DNA of 48,292 nt from Clostridiales bacterium (GTDB taxonomy: Bacteria > Bacillota > Clostridia > Christensenellales > CAG-138): positions 1 to 48,292 of the forward strand of contig SFDB01000010.1 of the NCBI GenBank assembly GCA_004558825.1. The letters run 5' to 3'. Below, piece after piece: positions 25,266 through 33,586 of the stretch. Every line of letters starts with the position of its first letter. Within the stretch, counting starts at the first letter, position 1. A program made the position numbers and the translations under genes. The notes below the pieces were generated by a model. The model saw nothing but the letters and a program-made list of their open reading frames with translations, searched no databases and was not told the origin of the DNA.

Positions 25266-26654
25266 ATGAAACTCATTTACAATGTTGAAGACAAGCCCAA
25301 GTTCGGGCAGTTGGTCGTTTTCGCGCTCCAGCAGCTTCTCGCAATCATGGCTGCGACGCTCGTTGTTCCCGTGATAGTCAACGGAAGCATAGACGGCTGC
25401 CGGCTAAATTCGGCGGCGGCACTTTTCGGCGCGGGCGTAGGTACGATAGTCTACATACTTTTCACTAAAAAGCAAAGCCCTGTATTTCTCGGCTCTTCCT
25501 TTGCTTTTATCGGTTCTATGTGCGCGGCCATGGGAGGCGCGGCATCGATGGCCGCAGGCTACATCGGTCTAATAATCGGCGCCGGCTTCGCGGGTCTTGT
25601 CTATGTCATAATCTCGATACTCGTTAAGTGCGTCGGCGTAAAGTGGATCTCCTACGTAATGCCGCCCGTCGTCATAGGCCCAACCGTTGCCATCATAGGT
25701 CTCTCACTGGCTTCAAATGCCATAGGCGATCTTACAAACGCTTCGGGCGCTTCGCCCTGCTCGCCGCTTATCTCGGTGCTCTGCGGCATAGTTACGCTGG
25801 TCGTAATAATGATATGCTCCGTGTACGGCAAAAAGTCCGGCAAGCTCATACCTTTCATATATGGCATACTCGCAGGCTACGCATTCTCGAGCATACTCAC
25901 AATAATCGGAAACACCTGCAGCATCGACGCGCTCAAGGTCGTTGATTATTCCTCTCTGACGAATCTCTTCTCAGAAGGCGTCAAGCTGTCATCCTTCCTC
26001 TCTATACCCGACTTTACATTCATACTCGGCGGAACCGAAGGCCTTAATTCTCTCGATTGGCAATATATTGTGATGCTCGCTGTCGCATATGTACCCGTTG
26101 CGTTTGTCGTATTTGCAGAGCACATAGCCGATCATAAAAACCTTTCTTCCATCATCGAGCGAGATCTTCTTGAAAAGCCCGGCCTTGCACGCACGCTTTT
26201 AGGCGACGGTATCGGTTCTGTTGCGGGCGCAATCTTCGGCGGCTGCCCAAATACAACCTACGGCGAATCGATAGGCTGCGTCGCAATCACCAAGAACGCT
26301 TCCGTCTATTCGATAATCTATGCCGCCGTTGGCGCGATACTTATCTCATTCATATCGCCTTTCGTCGCATTCGTTAATTCGATACCCTCCTGCGTAATGG
26401 GCGGCGCATGTATGGCTCTCTATGGCTTTATCGCTGTCAGCGGCCTTAAGATGATAAAAAACATTGACCTTGACGAGAACCGTAACCTGTTTGTTGTAAG
26501 CGCGATACTTATCGCGGGCGTCGGCGGCCTTACGCTCACATTCGGCAATGTCACGCTCACCGAGGTAGCCGCGGCTCTCATACTCGGTATCATAATCAAC
26601 CTCATACTCGGCGGCGGTAAGAAATCTCGCACGGCCGAAAAGTGCGATAAATAA
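25266..26654 (+). CDS. uraA: Uracil/xanthine permease (NCS2 family)
   Basis: Imports uracil (or a related nucleobase) with protons. The product is 462 aa with about 14 hydrophobic segments. Family signatures are GQLVVFALQQLLAIMAATLVVP at the start, VMPPVVIGPTVAIIGLSLA around 135-153, VAFVVFAEHIADHKNLSSII near 280 with the conserved Glu/His, and the GGCPNTTYGESIG motif near 325, which is close to the QNxG/NTxxxE substrate-binding region. Pairing with pyrR supports uracil as substrate. A GGGGAGG site precedes ATG 25266. Repeat copy A begins 18 bp after the stop. Confidence 0.93.
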   Translation: MKLIYNVEDKPKFGQLVVFALQQLLAIMAATLVVPVIVNGSIDGCRLNSAAALFGAGVGTIVYILFTKKQSPVFLGSSFAFIGSMCAAMGGAASMAAGYIGLIIGAGFAGLVYVIISILVKCVGVKWISYVMPPVVIGPTVAIIGLSLASNAIGDLTNASGASPCSPLISVLCGIVTLVVIMICSVYGKKSGKLIPFIYGILAGYAFSSILTIIGNTCSIDALKVVDYSSLTNLFSEGVKLSSFLSIPDFTFILGGTEGLNSLDWQYIVMLAVAYVPVAFVVFAEHIADHKNLSSIIERDLLEKPGLARTLLGDGIGSVAGAIFGGCPNTTYGESIGCVAITKNASVYSIIYAAVGAILISFISPFVAFVNSIPSCVMGGACMALYGFIAVSGLKMIKNIDLDENRNLFVVSAILIAGVGGLTLTFGNVTLTEVAAALILGIIINLILGGGKKSRTAEKCDK

Positions 26655-26671
26655 AACCGGTTTTTGTTGGG

Positions 26672-26862
26672 TGTCGAAAAAGTGGCATACTGCCACTTTT
26701 TCGAGTTTCCCCGGGTTTTGCCTCTCGCATTCGCTCCCGGGCGGCAAACCACGCAAAGTACGAAAACCTATGGGTTTTCATCCGTTTTGACGCACATGTC
26801 GTCAAAGCCGGAATTAACTTAAGGGGCTGCGGCCCCTTAACAACCCCGGGGGTTGTTCGTCA
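26672..26862 (+). repeat. 190-bp structured repeat, copy A
   Basis: First of four related elements. Bounded by TGTCGAA and TTCGTCA. Hairpins in order: H1 26674-26704 (terminator-like, 13-bp stem), H2 26717-26748 (TTTGCC/GGCAAA), H3 26762-26779 (GAAAACC/GGTTTTC), H4 26786-26806 (TTTGACG/CGTCAAA), H5 26819-26840 (TTAAGGGG/CCCCTTAA), H6 26841-26855 (CAACC/GGTTG). It begins 18 bp after the uraA stop, on the same strand. Nearly identical to copy B, about 95% by eye. Not recognised as a known RNA or insertion element. Confidence 0.9.
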
Positions 26863-26868
26863 AGCTGT

Positions 26869-26892
26869 AAAAGTGGCTTAAAGCCACTTTTT
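26869..26892. terminator. Bidirectional terminator between copy A and the small-gene cluster
   Basis: AAAAGTGGC, loop TTAAA, GCCACTTTTT. It lies 8 bp past the stop of the convergent 72-aa gene, so it can end transcription from both sides. It uses the same GTGGC stem as H1 of the repeat. Confidence 0.8.
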
Positions 26893-26899
26893 GATTTTT

Positions 26900-27118
26900 T
26901 TATTCACTTTCTCTGCTTTTTTCATCTACAACGTCGGGCTTCGGCGTATGTATCGCATACAGTTCACCGTAGCTCTCCGTCTCTTCCTCATCCTTTGCCG
27001 CTGACGGTATCAGACCCGTACACTCCATCGAAGACGCCACTTTTTCTACGTCATAGAACGTGTCGGCGCTCTCAATGTCAGAAGCAGGTTTTCGCCTTTT
27101 TCGTTTTATCTGTTCCAT
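26900..27118 (-). CDS. Small acidic conserved-type protein, function unknown
   Basis: A 72-aa soluble protein. A basic start (MEQIKRKRRKP) precedes an acidic body with DTFYDVEKVASSMECTGLIP and ESYGELYAIHTPKP. Similar short proteins with this YDVEK...CTGLxP...Y.xLY.I..PK pattern occur in other clostridia (recollection; no name known). An AGGGGGG site precedes ATG 27118. It is the last gene of a three-gene unit with the 56-aa protein and the ferritin-like protein. Confidence 0.75.
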   Translation of the reverse strand: MEQIKRKRRKPASDIESADTFYDVEKVASSMECTGLIPSAAKDEEETESYGELYAIHTPKPDVVDEKSRESE

Positions 27119-27138
27119 CTTTCCCCCCTGAAGCCTTA

Positions 27139-27309
27139 TCAGCGCTCAAACGCCTGCTCCGCCGTATCGCAAAGTGAATCGAACGAACAGATTTTTTCGG
27201 GACTTTTGTAAAGCCTTGCCTTCACAAACTCCGGCAGCAGCGCGAAATAGCCTTCTGCCTTCTCATCATTTGCTATAAGCTCGCATAAATCGTTGTATAC
27301 TTTTCTCAT
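27139..27309 (-). CDS. 56-aa conserved-type small protein, function unknown
   Basis: A short gene of 57 codons including stop. It starts MRKVYNDLCELIANDEKAEG and continues with YFALLPEFVKARLYKSPEKI. Its ATG overlaps the TGA of the upstream ferritin-like gene (ATGA), a translational-coupling arrangement, and its stop lies 20 bp before the next small gene. The amphipathic YF..LPEFV.....K...I.SF..L pattern is familiar from other clostridial small proteins, but no function is known. The tight gene spacing makes a chance ORF unlikely. Confidence 0.75.
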   Translation of the reverse strand: MRKVYNDLCELIANDEKAEGYFALLPEFVKARLYKSPEKICSFDSLCDTAEQAFER

Positions 27310-27746
27310 AGATAAGCTTTCATCTCCTCAAAATTATTCTCTTCCGTTTTTAGAAGCTTTTTTCCTAATTCCTTTACTTCTTCAGCGGCTGCATTGTACT
27401 CGTTCAGCGCCCGTATAATATCAATAATACCGATAGTGCTGCCTTGCATCACCATTTCCGCCATATGCGATGACGTGCTGTCGATTGTCACGTTGAGCTT
27501 GAGCGATGCGTGAACCGATCCGCGAACCATACCGCTCAGCCGCTTAGGTACGCGCCCCAAACGCATCAGCATTTCCTCGCTGTCATCAAGTATCAGTTGA
27601 TATTCCGCAAACTGTCGTGCAAGCACTTTCCGAAACTCGCTGTCCTTTGTTATGCCTATAAGTGCCCGCAGGGTGTATCGGCCCATTTCGGCATTTGAGC
27701 ATATCTCGTTAAGAAGATCTATGCTTACACAGCCTTGTTTTTCCAT
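27306..27746 (-). CDS. Ferritin-like four-helix protein (DUF2383-like)
   Basis: A 146-aa, almost entirely helical protein. Long amphipathic helices (RYTLRALIGITKDSEFRKVL, ARQFAEYQLILDDSEEMLMR, then STSSHMAEMVMQGSTIGIID and a final charged helix ending ENNFEEMKAYL) fit a ferritin-like four-helix bundle of the DUF2383/PA2169 kind. This fold call is by pattern only, and clear metal-ligand pairs are not all visible. ATG 27746 is preferred to an upstream start because AAAGGAGG lies 7 bp before it. First gene of a three-gene unit; a role in stress or the spore stage is possible but unproven. Confidence 0.7.
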   Translation of the reverse strand: MEKQGCVSIDLLNEICSNAEMGRYTLRALIGITKDSEFRKVLARQFAEYQLILDDSEEMLMRLGRVPKRLSGMVRGSVHASLKLNVTIDSTSSHMAEMVMQGSTIGIIDIIRALNEYNAAAEEVKELGKKLLKTEENNFEEMKAYL

Positions 27747-27795
27747 GCGCAACCCTCCTTTTTTTGTAGTGTTGCACACTTGCGCCGATTTAATA

Positions 27796-28992
27796 CTATT
27801 GTTTCATGAATTCGAGCGTGACAGCGTTGAGGAGCTCTGCGCCGCGCCGCGTCGTGCGCAGAACTCCGCCGCTTATTTCGATGAGCTCTTTATCTGTAAG
27901 CCTCGCTATTTCCATGTTGTATCTGTCTGATATGTCACATGAAAATCTTTTTTTGAAAGCTTTCATATCTATGCCGCGCACGGTTCTCAAGCCGAGCATT
28001 ATTGTTTCAAACATCTCCTCGTCCCTTGAAATTACTTTGCGCTCCGTCTCAGGCAGCACGCCGTTCGCGCACGCTTCTATATATTTGTCAAGAGCCGTCA
28101 TATTCGCCTTGCGTATACGTTCACCACCCACACTTATGCACGAGTGCGCCGCCGCTCCGATGCCGATGTACTCGCCGTTTTCCCAGTAATTGAGATTGTG
28201 ACGGCATTCATATCCTTTACGCGCGTAATTCGAGACCTCATATTTCATAAAGCCAAGCTTTTCGAGCCTTTCTTCGGCTGCGTCCTGCATATCCGCCGTT
28301 TCGTCATCGTCCGGCAGGTTTTCCCTGCCCCCTTTTACATCAAAAAACAGCGGAGTTTTCTCCTCGAGTATAAGTGAATATGCCGATATGTGCGTAACAC
28401 CCTCATCCGCCACAATTGACACATCTTTTATGCAGTCCTCAATCGTCTGGCCGGGCAGCCCCTGCATAAGGTCAACATTTATATTCTTAAACCCCGCTCG
28501 CTTCGCATCTTTAACCGCAGAACGAAAATCCTCAAAGGTATGTACCCTGCCGATTCGCTTCAGCAATGCATCGTTCGTGCTCTGTAAGCCGAGCGAAAGC
28601 CTGTTAACGTCCGCTCTTATGTATTCGGTAAGTTTTTCCTCGTCGACCGTGCCCGGATTTGCTTCAACGGTTATCTCGGCGTTCGGTTTTATATCAAAGC
28701 TCTTGCGCATATGCGCCATAAGCGCGCTAATAAAGCCGCCGCCTGTTACAGAAGGAGTGCCTCCGCCTATAAACACGGTGTCAATCATCGGCCGCGAAAG
28801 CAGGCTTGAAGCCATTTCAGCCTCCGCAGCAAGCGCCCGTCCGTACGCCTCCATCATCGAGACCTGCGACGCAAAGGGGCGCGTCGCCGCGTCCCCCGTC
28901 ATTTTTTCCAAAGCGCTCAGCGGATACGATACGAAGTCGCAGTATCTGCACTTTTTCACGCAAAACGGAATATGTATATACAGTCCCGTCAT
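27796..28992 (-). CDS. hemW: Radical SAM heme chaperone HemW
   Basis: HemW is a radical-SAM protein related to HemN that binds and delivers heme. The product is 398 aa. The radical-SAM cysteines are Cys11, Cys15 and Cys18 in HIPFCVKKCRYCDF. FIGGGTPSV lies near residue 75, and NRLSLGLQSTNDALLKRIGRVH near 130-150. The C-terminal part has a HNLNYWENGEYIGIGAAAHS segment and a winged-helix-like end. It lacks the extra N-terminal cysteine of true oxygen-independent coproporphyrinogen oxidases, which favours HemW. Only 1 bp separates it from lepA, with which it is usually paired in Firmicutes. Confidence 0.93.
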   Translation of the reverse strand: MTGLYIHIPFCVKKCRYCDFVSYPLSALEKMTGDAATRPFASQVSMMEAYGRALAAEAEMASSLLSRPMIDTVFIGGGTPSVTGGGFISALMAHMRKSFDIKPNAEITVEANPGTVDEEKLTEYIRADVNRLSLGLQSTNDALLKRIGRVHTFEDFRSAVKDAKRAGFKNINVDLMQGLPGQTIEDCIKDVSIVADEGVTHISAYSLILEEKTPLFFDVKGGRENLPDDDETADMQDAAEERLEKLGFMKYEVSNYARKGYECRHNLNYWENGEYIGIGAAAHSCISVGGERIRKANMTALDKYIEACANGVLPETERKVISRDEEMFETIMLGLRTVRGIDMKAFKKRFSCDISDRYNMEIARLTDKELIEISGGVLRTTRRGAELLNAVTLEFMKQ

Positions 28993-28993
28993 A

Positions 28994-30796
28994 TCAGTTT
29001 ATGCGCAGAACGCTCATGAACGCATCGCTCGGCAGCTCCACTGTCCCTATCTGGCGCATACGTTTTTTGCCTTCCTTTTGTTTTTCAAGCAGCTTTTTCT
29101 TGCGCGTTATATCGCCTCCGTAGCATTTTGCAAGAACGTCCTTCCTGACGGCCTTTACCGTCTCGCGCGCAATTATTTTTCCGCCTATCGCCGCCTGTAT
29201 CGGTATCTCAAACTGCTGGCGCGGTATTACTTCCTTAAGCTTCTCGGCAACGGCTCGCCCTTTCGTATACGCTCTGTCTTTATGAACTATTGTAGAAAGC
29301 GCGTCGCACATATCTCCGTTAAGCAGGAAATCGAGCTTCACGAGTTCCGAGCGCTGATAGCCTTTCAGCTCGTAGTCAAATGAAGCGTAGCCTCGACTTC
29401 TCGATTTTAGCTGGTCAAAGAAATCATAGATTATCTCGTTGAGCGGCAGGTTGTATTTAATCGTAACGCGGTTTTCTTCGATATAATGCATGTCCACAAA
29501 TACGCCGCGCTTTTCCTGACACAGCTCCATTATAGCGCCCACAAAGTCGGACGGTGTCATTATATGCGCCTCTACCATAGGCTCCTCCATGTATTCTATA
29601 GAGGCTGCCGGCGGCATATTCGACGGATTATCTATCATGCATTCCTCGCCGCCTATCTGCTTAACCTTATAAACGACGCTTGGCGAGGTCGTAACAAGAT
29701 CGAGGTCAAACTCGCGCTCAAGACGCTCCTGAATTATCTCCATATGTAAAAGCCCAAGGAATCCGCACCTGAATCCGAATCCGAGCGCCTGCGACGTCTC
29801 AAGCTCAAATGAAAGCGACGCATCGTTCAGCGCAAGCTTTTCGAGCGCATCGCGTAGGCTGTCGTAATCCGCACCGTCTGCGGGATATATACCGCAGAAT
29901 ACCATAGGCTGGACATGCTTATACCCAGGCAATGCTTCCGCAGTCGGATTTGTGTCATCGGTAAGCGTGTCGCCCACCTTTGTGTCTGCAACCGTCTTTA
30001 TCGATGCGGCAATATATCCTACTTCGCCCGCCGTAAGCTCGGACGTCGACTTAAGCGACGGCGTGAATACCCCCACTTCGGTCACGTCAAACACCTTTCC
30101 GGTCGCCATGGAGCGTATGCGCATACCAGGCCTTACACTTCCGTCGACAATGCGTACATAGCTCAAAGCTCCCTTATAGTTGTCATATATGCTGTCAAAT
30201 ATGAGCGCTTTGAGCGGCGCATCATCTTTACCCGTGGGCGGAGGGATAAGCTCAACTATCTTTTCAAGCACTTCCTTCACGTTTTGTCCCGTTTTTGCCG
30301 AGATCAGCGGCGCATCCTCCGCCTCAAGCCCTATTACGTCCTCAATCTCCTTAATAACGTGCTCAGGTTGTGCGCTCGGAAGATCTATTTTGTTTATAAC
30401 AGGCATTATTTCAAGGTCGTTATCGAGCGCAAGATAAACATTCGCAAGCGTCTGCGCCTCTATGCCCTGCGTCGCGTCAACAACGAGCACCGCTCCTTCA
30501 CATGCCGCAAGGCTTCGCGAAACTTCGTATGTGAAATCGACGTGACCCGGAGTGTCGATAAGGTTGAACATGTAGCGTTTACCATCGCTGTGGTCGTAAA
30601 ACATTCGCACTGCCGTCGCCTTTATCGTTATACCGCGCTCCCGTTCGATATCCATCGTGTCGAGAAGCTGATTTTCCATATCGCGCATGGCTACAGTGTC
30701 GGTAAGCTCCATCATTCTGTCGGCAAGCGTAGATTTGCCGTGGTCAATATGAGCTATTATGCAAAAGTTCCTTATAAGCTCGCGGCTGAATGCCAT
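28994..30796 (-). CDS. lepA: Elongation factor 4 (LepA)
   Basis: Ribosome-associated GTPase that helps initiation and back-translocation, 600 aa, normal length. GTP-binding motifs: AHIDHGKSTLADRM (P-loop, residues about 14-27), DTPGHVDFTYEV (about 80-91) and NKIDLPSA (about 134-141). Family-specific regions: FGFRCGFLGLLHMEIIQERL near 350, and the C-terminal RQQFEIPIQAAIGGKIIARETVKAVRKDVLAKCYGGDITR-type domain (read from 530 on). The ATG directly abuts the glmM stop, and hemW follows 1 bp after its own stop, so all are in one operon. Confidence 0.98.
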   Translation of the reverse strand: MAFSRELIRNFCIIAHIDHGKSTLADRMMELTDTVAMRDMENQLLDTMDIERERGITIKATAVRMFYDHSDGKRYMFNLIDTPGHVDFTYEVSRSLAACEGAVLVVDATQGIEAQTLANVYLALDNDLEIMPVINKIDLPSAQPEHVIKEIEDVIGLEAEDAPLISAKTGQNVKEVLEKIVELIPPPTGKDDAPLKALIFDSIYDNYKGALSYVRIVDGSVRPGMRIRSMATGKVFDVTEVGVFTPSLKSTSELTAGEVGYIAASIKTVADTKVGDTLTDDTNPTAEALPGYKHVQPMVFCGIYPADGADYDSLRDALEKLALNDASLSFELETSQALGFGFRCGFLGLLHMEIIQERLEREFDLDLVTTSPSVVYKVKQIGGEECMIDNPSNMPPAASIEYMEEPMVEAHIMTPSDFVGAIMELCQEKRGVFVDMHYIEENRVTIKYNLPLNEIIYDFFDQLKSRSRGYASFDYELKGYQRSELVKLDFLLNGDMCDALSTIVHKDRAYTKGRAVAEKLKEVIPRQQFEIPIQAAIGGKIIARETVKAVRKDVLAKCYGGDITRKKKLLEKQKEGKKRMRQIGTVELPSDAFMSVLRIN

Positions 30797-32164
30797 TTAT
30801 CTTTTCTCCTTTATTCTTCCGTTATACTTTGCGGTGAGTACATTTGCGGCGCGGAGCGCCAACGTCTCTATCTCACTCTGATCCTGACCTTCGACCATTA
30901 TCCTTATGAGCGGTTCGGTGCCGGATTTTCTGATAAGCACTCTTCCGTTATCGCCGAGCGTTGACGAAATGCGCTTGTTTTCGGAGATAAAATCGGGATC
31001 GTCCAGCGCTTCGCTCATAACATCCTTATCGAGCATCACGTTAACAAGAACTTGTGGGTATATATCTATCTCGCGCGCAAGCTCGCTCATGCTCTTGCCG
31101 CTCTTTTTGAGCACGTTAAGCACCTTCACCGCCGTAAGCATTCCGTCGCCGGTCGTGTTTTTATCAAGAAAAATAATATGACCCGACTGTTCTCCTCCTA
31201 TCGAATATCCGCCTTCAAGCATTTTTTCCAGCACATAACGATCGCCAACCTTTGTTTCGGCGTAATCGATGCCAAGCTTATTCATGTATTTTTTCAGTCC
31301 GAGATTCGACATGACAGTCATAACAAGCATGTTGTTGGCCAATGTGCCTTCACGCTTCATGTCGGCGGCACATATACCCATTATCCTGTCTCCATCGACA
31401 ATGTTTCCGTATTCGTCGAAAGCTATTACTCTATCGGCATCGCCATCGAACGCGAATCCTACGTCGGCGTCAAGCTCCGTCATTATCTGTCTCAAACGTT
31501 CCGGATATGTCGAGCCGCATCTATCGTTGATATTGCAGCCGTCGGGCTCATCCTCGTACGCAAATACAGTGGCTCCCAATCCCTCGAATACCTCTCTCGC
31601 TATGCCCGATGACGCGCCGTTCGCGCAGTCAAGCGCAATTTTTATCCCCGCAAGCGTATCAGCCGTAGACGCCTCTTTAAGGAATTCTATATACTCGTCC
31701 CGTGCGCGTTTTGCGCTCATCATATGACCCACGCCCTCTCCGGTCGGCATAGGGAGCATGATGTTTTCTTTAATTATCGCCTCTATCCTGTCTTCCACAG
31801 AGTCTTTGAGCTTAAAGCCGTTGGAGTCGAACCATTTTATCCCGTTATACTCCATTGAATTATGCGAAGCGCTGACCATCACCGCCGCATCTGCTCCATA
31901 GCAGCGCACGAGGTACGCCATGGCAGGCGTCGGTATCTCCCCAAGCATTATTGCATCTCCGCCCACCGAGCATATCCCTGCAATAAGCGCAGAGCAAAGC
32001 ATATCAGCCGATCGGCGCGTATCTGAGCCTATGAGTATTCTCGGTCTATGCACGTCGCTTGCGATAACGTACGCCCCCGCAGCACCTATCTTTAACGCAA
32101 GCTCGCATGTAAGTTCTTTATTCGCTATACCGCGAACGCCATCCGTTCCGAACATTCTACCCAT
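30797..32164 (-). CDS. glmM: Phosphoglucosamine mutase
   Basis: Interconverts glucosamine-6-phosphate and glucosamine-1-phosphate on the way to UDP-GlcNAc for the cell wall. The product is 455 aa. The N-terminus is GRMFGTDGVRGIANKELTCE. The phosphoserine is Ser100 in VSASHNSMEYNGIKWFD. The metal-binding loop is FDGDADRVI near 240-248, sugar-binding GGEQSGHIIF near 327, and the phosphate-binding RKSGTEPLIRIMVEG near 412-426. ATG 32164 is preferred over an in-frame TTG five codons upstream: it has AGAGGTG 9 bp before it and the family start. Confidence 0.97.
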   Translation of the reverse strand: MGRMFGTDGVRGIANKELTCELALKIGAAGAYVIASDVHRPRILIGSDTRRSADMLCSALIAGICSVGGDAIMLGEIPTPAMAYLVRCYGADAAVMVSASHNSMEYNGIKWFDSNGFKLKDSVEDRIEAIIKENIMLPMPTGEGVGHMMSAKRARDEYIEFLKEASTADTLAGIKIALDCANGASSGIAREVFEGLGATVFAYEDEPDGCNINDRCGSTYPERLRQIMTELDADVGFAFDGDADRVIAFDEYGNIVDGDRIMGICAADMKREGTLANNMLVMTVMSNLGLKKYMNKLGIDYAETKVGDRYVLEKMLEGGYSIGGEQSGHIIFLDKNTTGDGMLTAVKVLNVLKKSGKSMSELAREIDIYPQVLVNVMLDKDVMSEALDDPDFISENKRISSTLGDNGRVLIRKSGTEPLIRIMVEGQDQSEIETLALRAANVLTAKYNGRIKEKR

Positions 32165-32179
32165 AAAAGCACCTCTCAA

Positions 32180-32416
32180 TTAAAGCATATCCATCCAATG
32201 CGGAGTTTTTTCCGCCTCGGAGATATCAAATTCTTCATCAAAAACGATATCGGAAGCAAACGCCAACTCCTTTATCTCGTTCAGCGACGCCGGATGCTGC
32301 TCCGGACTGTTGCAGGCACAGCACATATTGCCGCACGCAGGACATACGCAACCACTATCAAGGCCTCTCTCGCTTTGTATCATGTATGTTCCGCATATAG
32401 GGCATCCGCAGCGCAT
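32180..32416 (-). CDS. Small zinc-ribbon-like protein
   Basis: A 78-aa protein. The N-terminal half has repeated cysteine pairs (CGCPICG, CVCPACG, CCACN), which should bind one or two zinc ions. The C-terminal half is acidic (DIVFDEEFDISEAEKTPHW). Not recognised as a named family. GGAGGGG precedes ATG 32416. It is the first gene of the glmM-lepA-hemW transcript, with 15 bp to glmM, and has an extended -10 promoter directly upstream. A regulatory or chaperone role is possible but only a guess. Confidence 0.75.
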   Translation of the reverse strand: MRCGCPICGTYMIQSERGLDSGCVCPACGNMCCACNSPEQHPASLNEIKELAFASDIVFDEEFDISEAEKTPHWMDML

Positions 32417-32444
32417 AACATCACCCCTCCGATTAAATCATATA

Positions 32445-32450
32445 ATTATA
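32445..32450 (-). promoter_or_regulatory. Extended -10 of the zinc-ribbon-glmM-lepA-hemW operon
   Basis: Minus strand TGTGCTATAAT, with TATAAT at 32445-32450. The -35 (TTCTGT at 17 bp) is poor. The leader would be about 20-25 nt. Confidence 0.5.
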
Positions 32451-32521
32451 GCACATCACAATACTATACAGAAACGTCTTTTTATGCTATTATTCATATA
32501 TAATAGACATGCGGAGGAAAA

Positions 32522-33295
32522 ATGAAAAAGCTTTTACCCGCCGTCACGGCGATTCTCCTAATCGTATTCACTGCGGTAATCCCGGCCGGAGCCGAGCCCG
32601 CATACGACAACGGCGTTATAGGCAACAAAAGCATCGGAGACAACGTTGTGCGCGTTCAGTTGCGCCTGCGTGAGCTCGGCTATTTTATGTTCAAGCCAAC
32701 AGGCAGCTTTCTCGCAATGACCGTACGGTCCGTCATCGCTTTTCAGCAGAAGCAGACCGACATCAACGGCAGCTCGATTGCGGCCGATGGTTCAATCGGC
32801 CCGCAGTCTGAGAGTATTCTGTTTTCACGCACAGCAGTACGCGCAGACATAACGGCAGGTATACCGTTCGGCGCAACAACGAGCACCCTCGCACAAACGG
32901 GCGCGCTCGTAAGCTGGGACGAAGTTAAAACCCTTCTGACGGTAGGAAACACATATAAGGTTATCGACTGCTATTCCGGCACAGAGTTCCATATGGTTTT
33001 CACAGGCGGCGAAAACCATGCCGAAATGGAGTGCGCATCAGCAAGCGACTCCGCAACGTACAAGCAGCTTTTCGGAGGCGAATACAACTACTCTAAACGT
33101 CCGTTTCTTATCGTCATAGGCGACAAGCGCATAGCCGCATCGCTTCAAGGCTATCCGCACGGCACGGACTTCGTCTCGGGCAACGAAGCCGACGGCCATT
33201 CGTGCATGTATTTCGACGGCTCGCTTTCGCACGTCGGCGCTTTAAGCGATATTGAGCATGTCACGCAGGTGTACAAGGCGGCAGGCAAGCAATAG
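32522..33295 (+). CDS. Secreted protein with peptidoglycan-binding domain
   Basis: The product is 257 aa. A signal peptide covers residues 1-24 (cleavage after AGA). Residues about 38-100 are a PG-binding-1 domain: SIGDNVVRVQLRLRELGYF, then VIAFQQKQTDINGSSIAADG and IGPQSESIL. The C-terminal 130 residues form a different domain with conserved-looking His and Cys (FHMVFTGGENHAEMEC, GYPHGTDFVSGNEADGHSCM, FDGSLSHVGALSDIEHV). I associate this kind of domain with other clostridial cell-wall proteins but cannot name it. It probably acts in or on the cell wall. GGAGG precedes ATG 32522. Confidence 0.82.
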   Translation: MKKLLPAVTAILLIVFTAVIPAGAEPAYDNGVIGNKSIGDNVVRVQLRLRELGYFMFKPTGSFLAMTVRSVIAFQQKQTDINGSSIAADGSIGPQSESILFSRTAVRADITAGIPFGATTSTLAQTGALVSWDEVKTLLTVGNTYKVIDCYSGTEFHMVFTGGENHAEMECASASDSATYKQLFGGEYNYSKRPFLIVIGDKRIAASLQGYPHGTDFVSGNEADGHSCMYFDGSLSHVGALSDIEHVTQVYKAAGKQ

Positions 33296-33309
33296 AATAT
33301 GCTAATGTA

Positions 33310-33330
33310 AAAGCGGCCGCAGGCCGCTTT
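33310..33330 (+). terminator. Hairpin between the PG-binding gene and copy B
   Basis: AAAGCGGCC, loop GCA, GGCCGCTTT. Probable terminator of the PG-binding gene. A near-copy of this hairpin occurs on the other side of the repeat at 33530-33549. Confidence 0.6.
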
Positions 33331-33333
33331 GAG

Positions 33334-33524
33334 TGTCGAAAAAGTGGCATACTGCCACTTTTTCGAGTTTTTCCCGTGTTTTGCCTCTCGCATTCGCTCC
33401 CGGGCGGCAAACCACGCAAAGTACGAAAACCTATGGGTTTTCATCCGTTTTGACGCACATTTCGTCAAAGCCGGAATTAACTTAAGGGGCTGCGGTCCCT
33501 TAACAACCCCGGGGTTGTTCGACA
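33334..33524 (+). repeat. 190-bp structured repeat, copy B
   Basis: Same layout and length (191 bp) as copy A. Ends are TGTCGAA (33334-33340) and TTCGACA (33518-33524). H1 is identical to copy A. In H5 one G-C pair becomes G-U (GGGG opposite TCCC), and the H4 loop has one change. It starts 38 bp after the stop of the PG-binding gene, on the same strand, between two similar hairpins. Confidence 0.9.
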
Positions 33525-33529
33525 AGCTG

Positions 33530-33549
33530 AAGCGGCTAAAGGCCGCTTT
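33530..33549 (+). terminator. Hairpin after copy B
   Basis: AAGCGGC, loop TAAAG, GCCGCTT. Closely resembles the hairpin on the 5' side of copy B. The tract after the stem is weak. Confidence 0.45.
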
Positions 33550-33586
33550 GAAGCTGTAAAGAAGTCAGTCAATGCGCGTTCTTTTT

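Noticed and set aside
26602..26805. Minus-strand ORFs across the repeats (also 33151-33525 and, on +, 45383-45712) sharing a conserved-looking peptide with CASKRMKTHRF.
   Set aside because: They only reflect the similarity of the repeat DNA. They have no ribosome binding site, run into real genes in other frames, and small indels between copies shift the frame. The DNA changes preserve helices, not codons.
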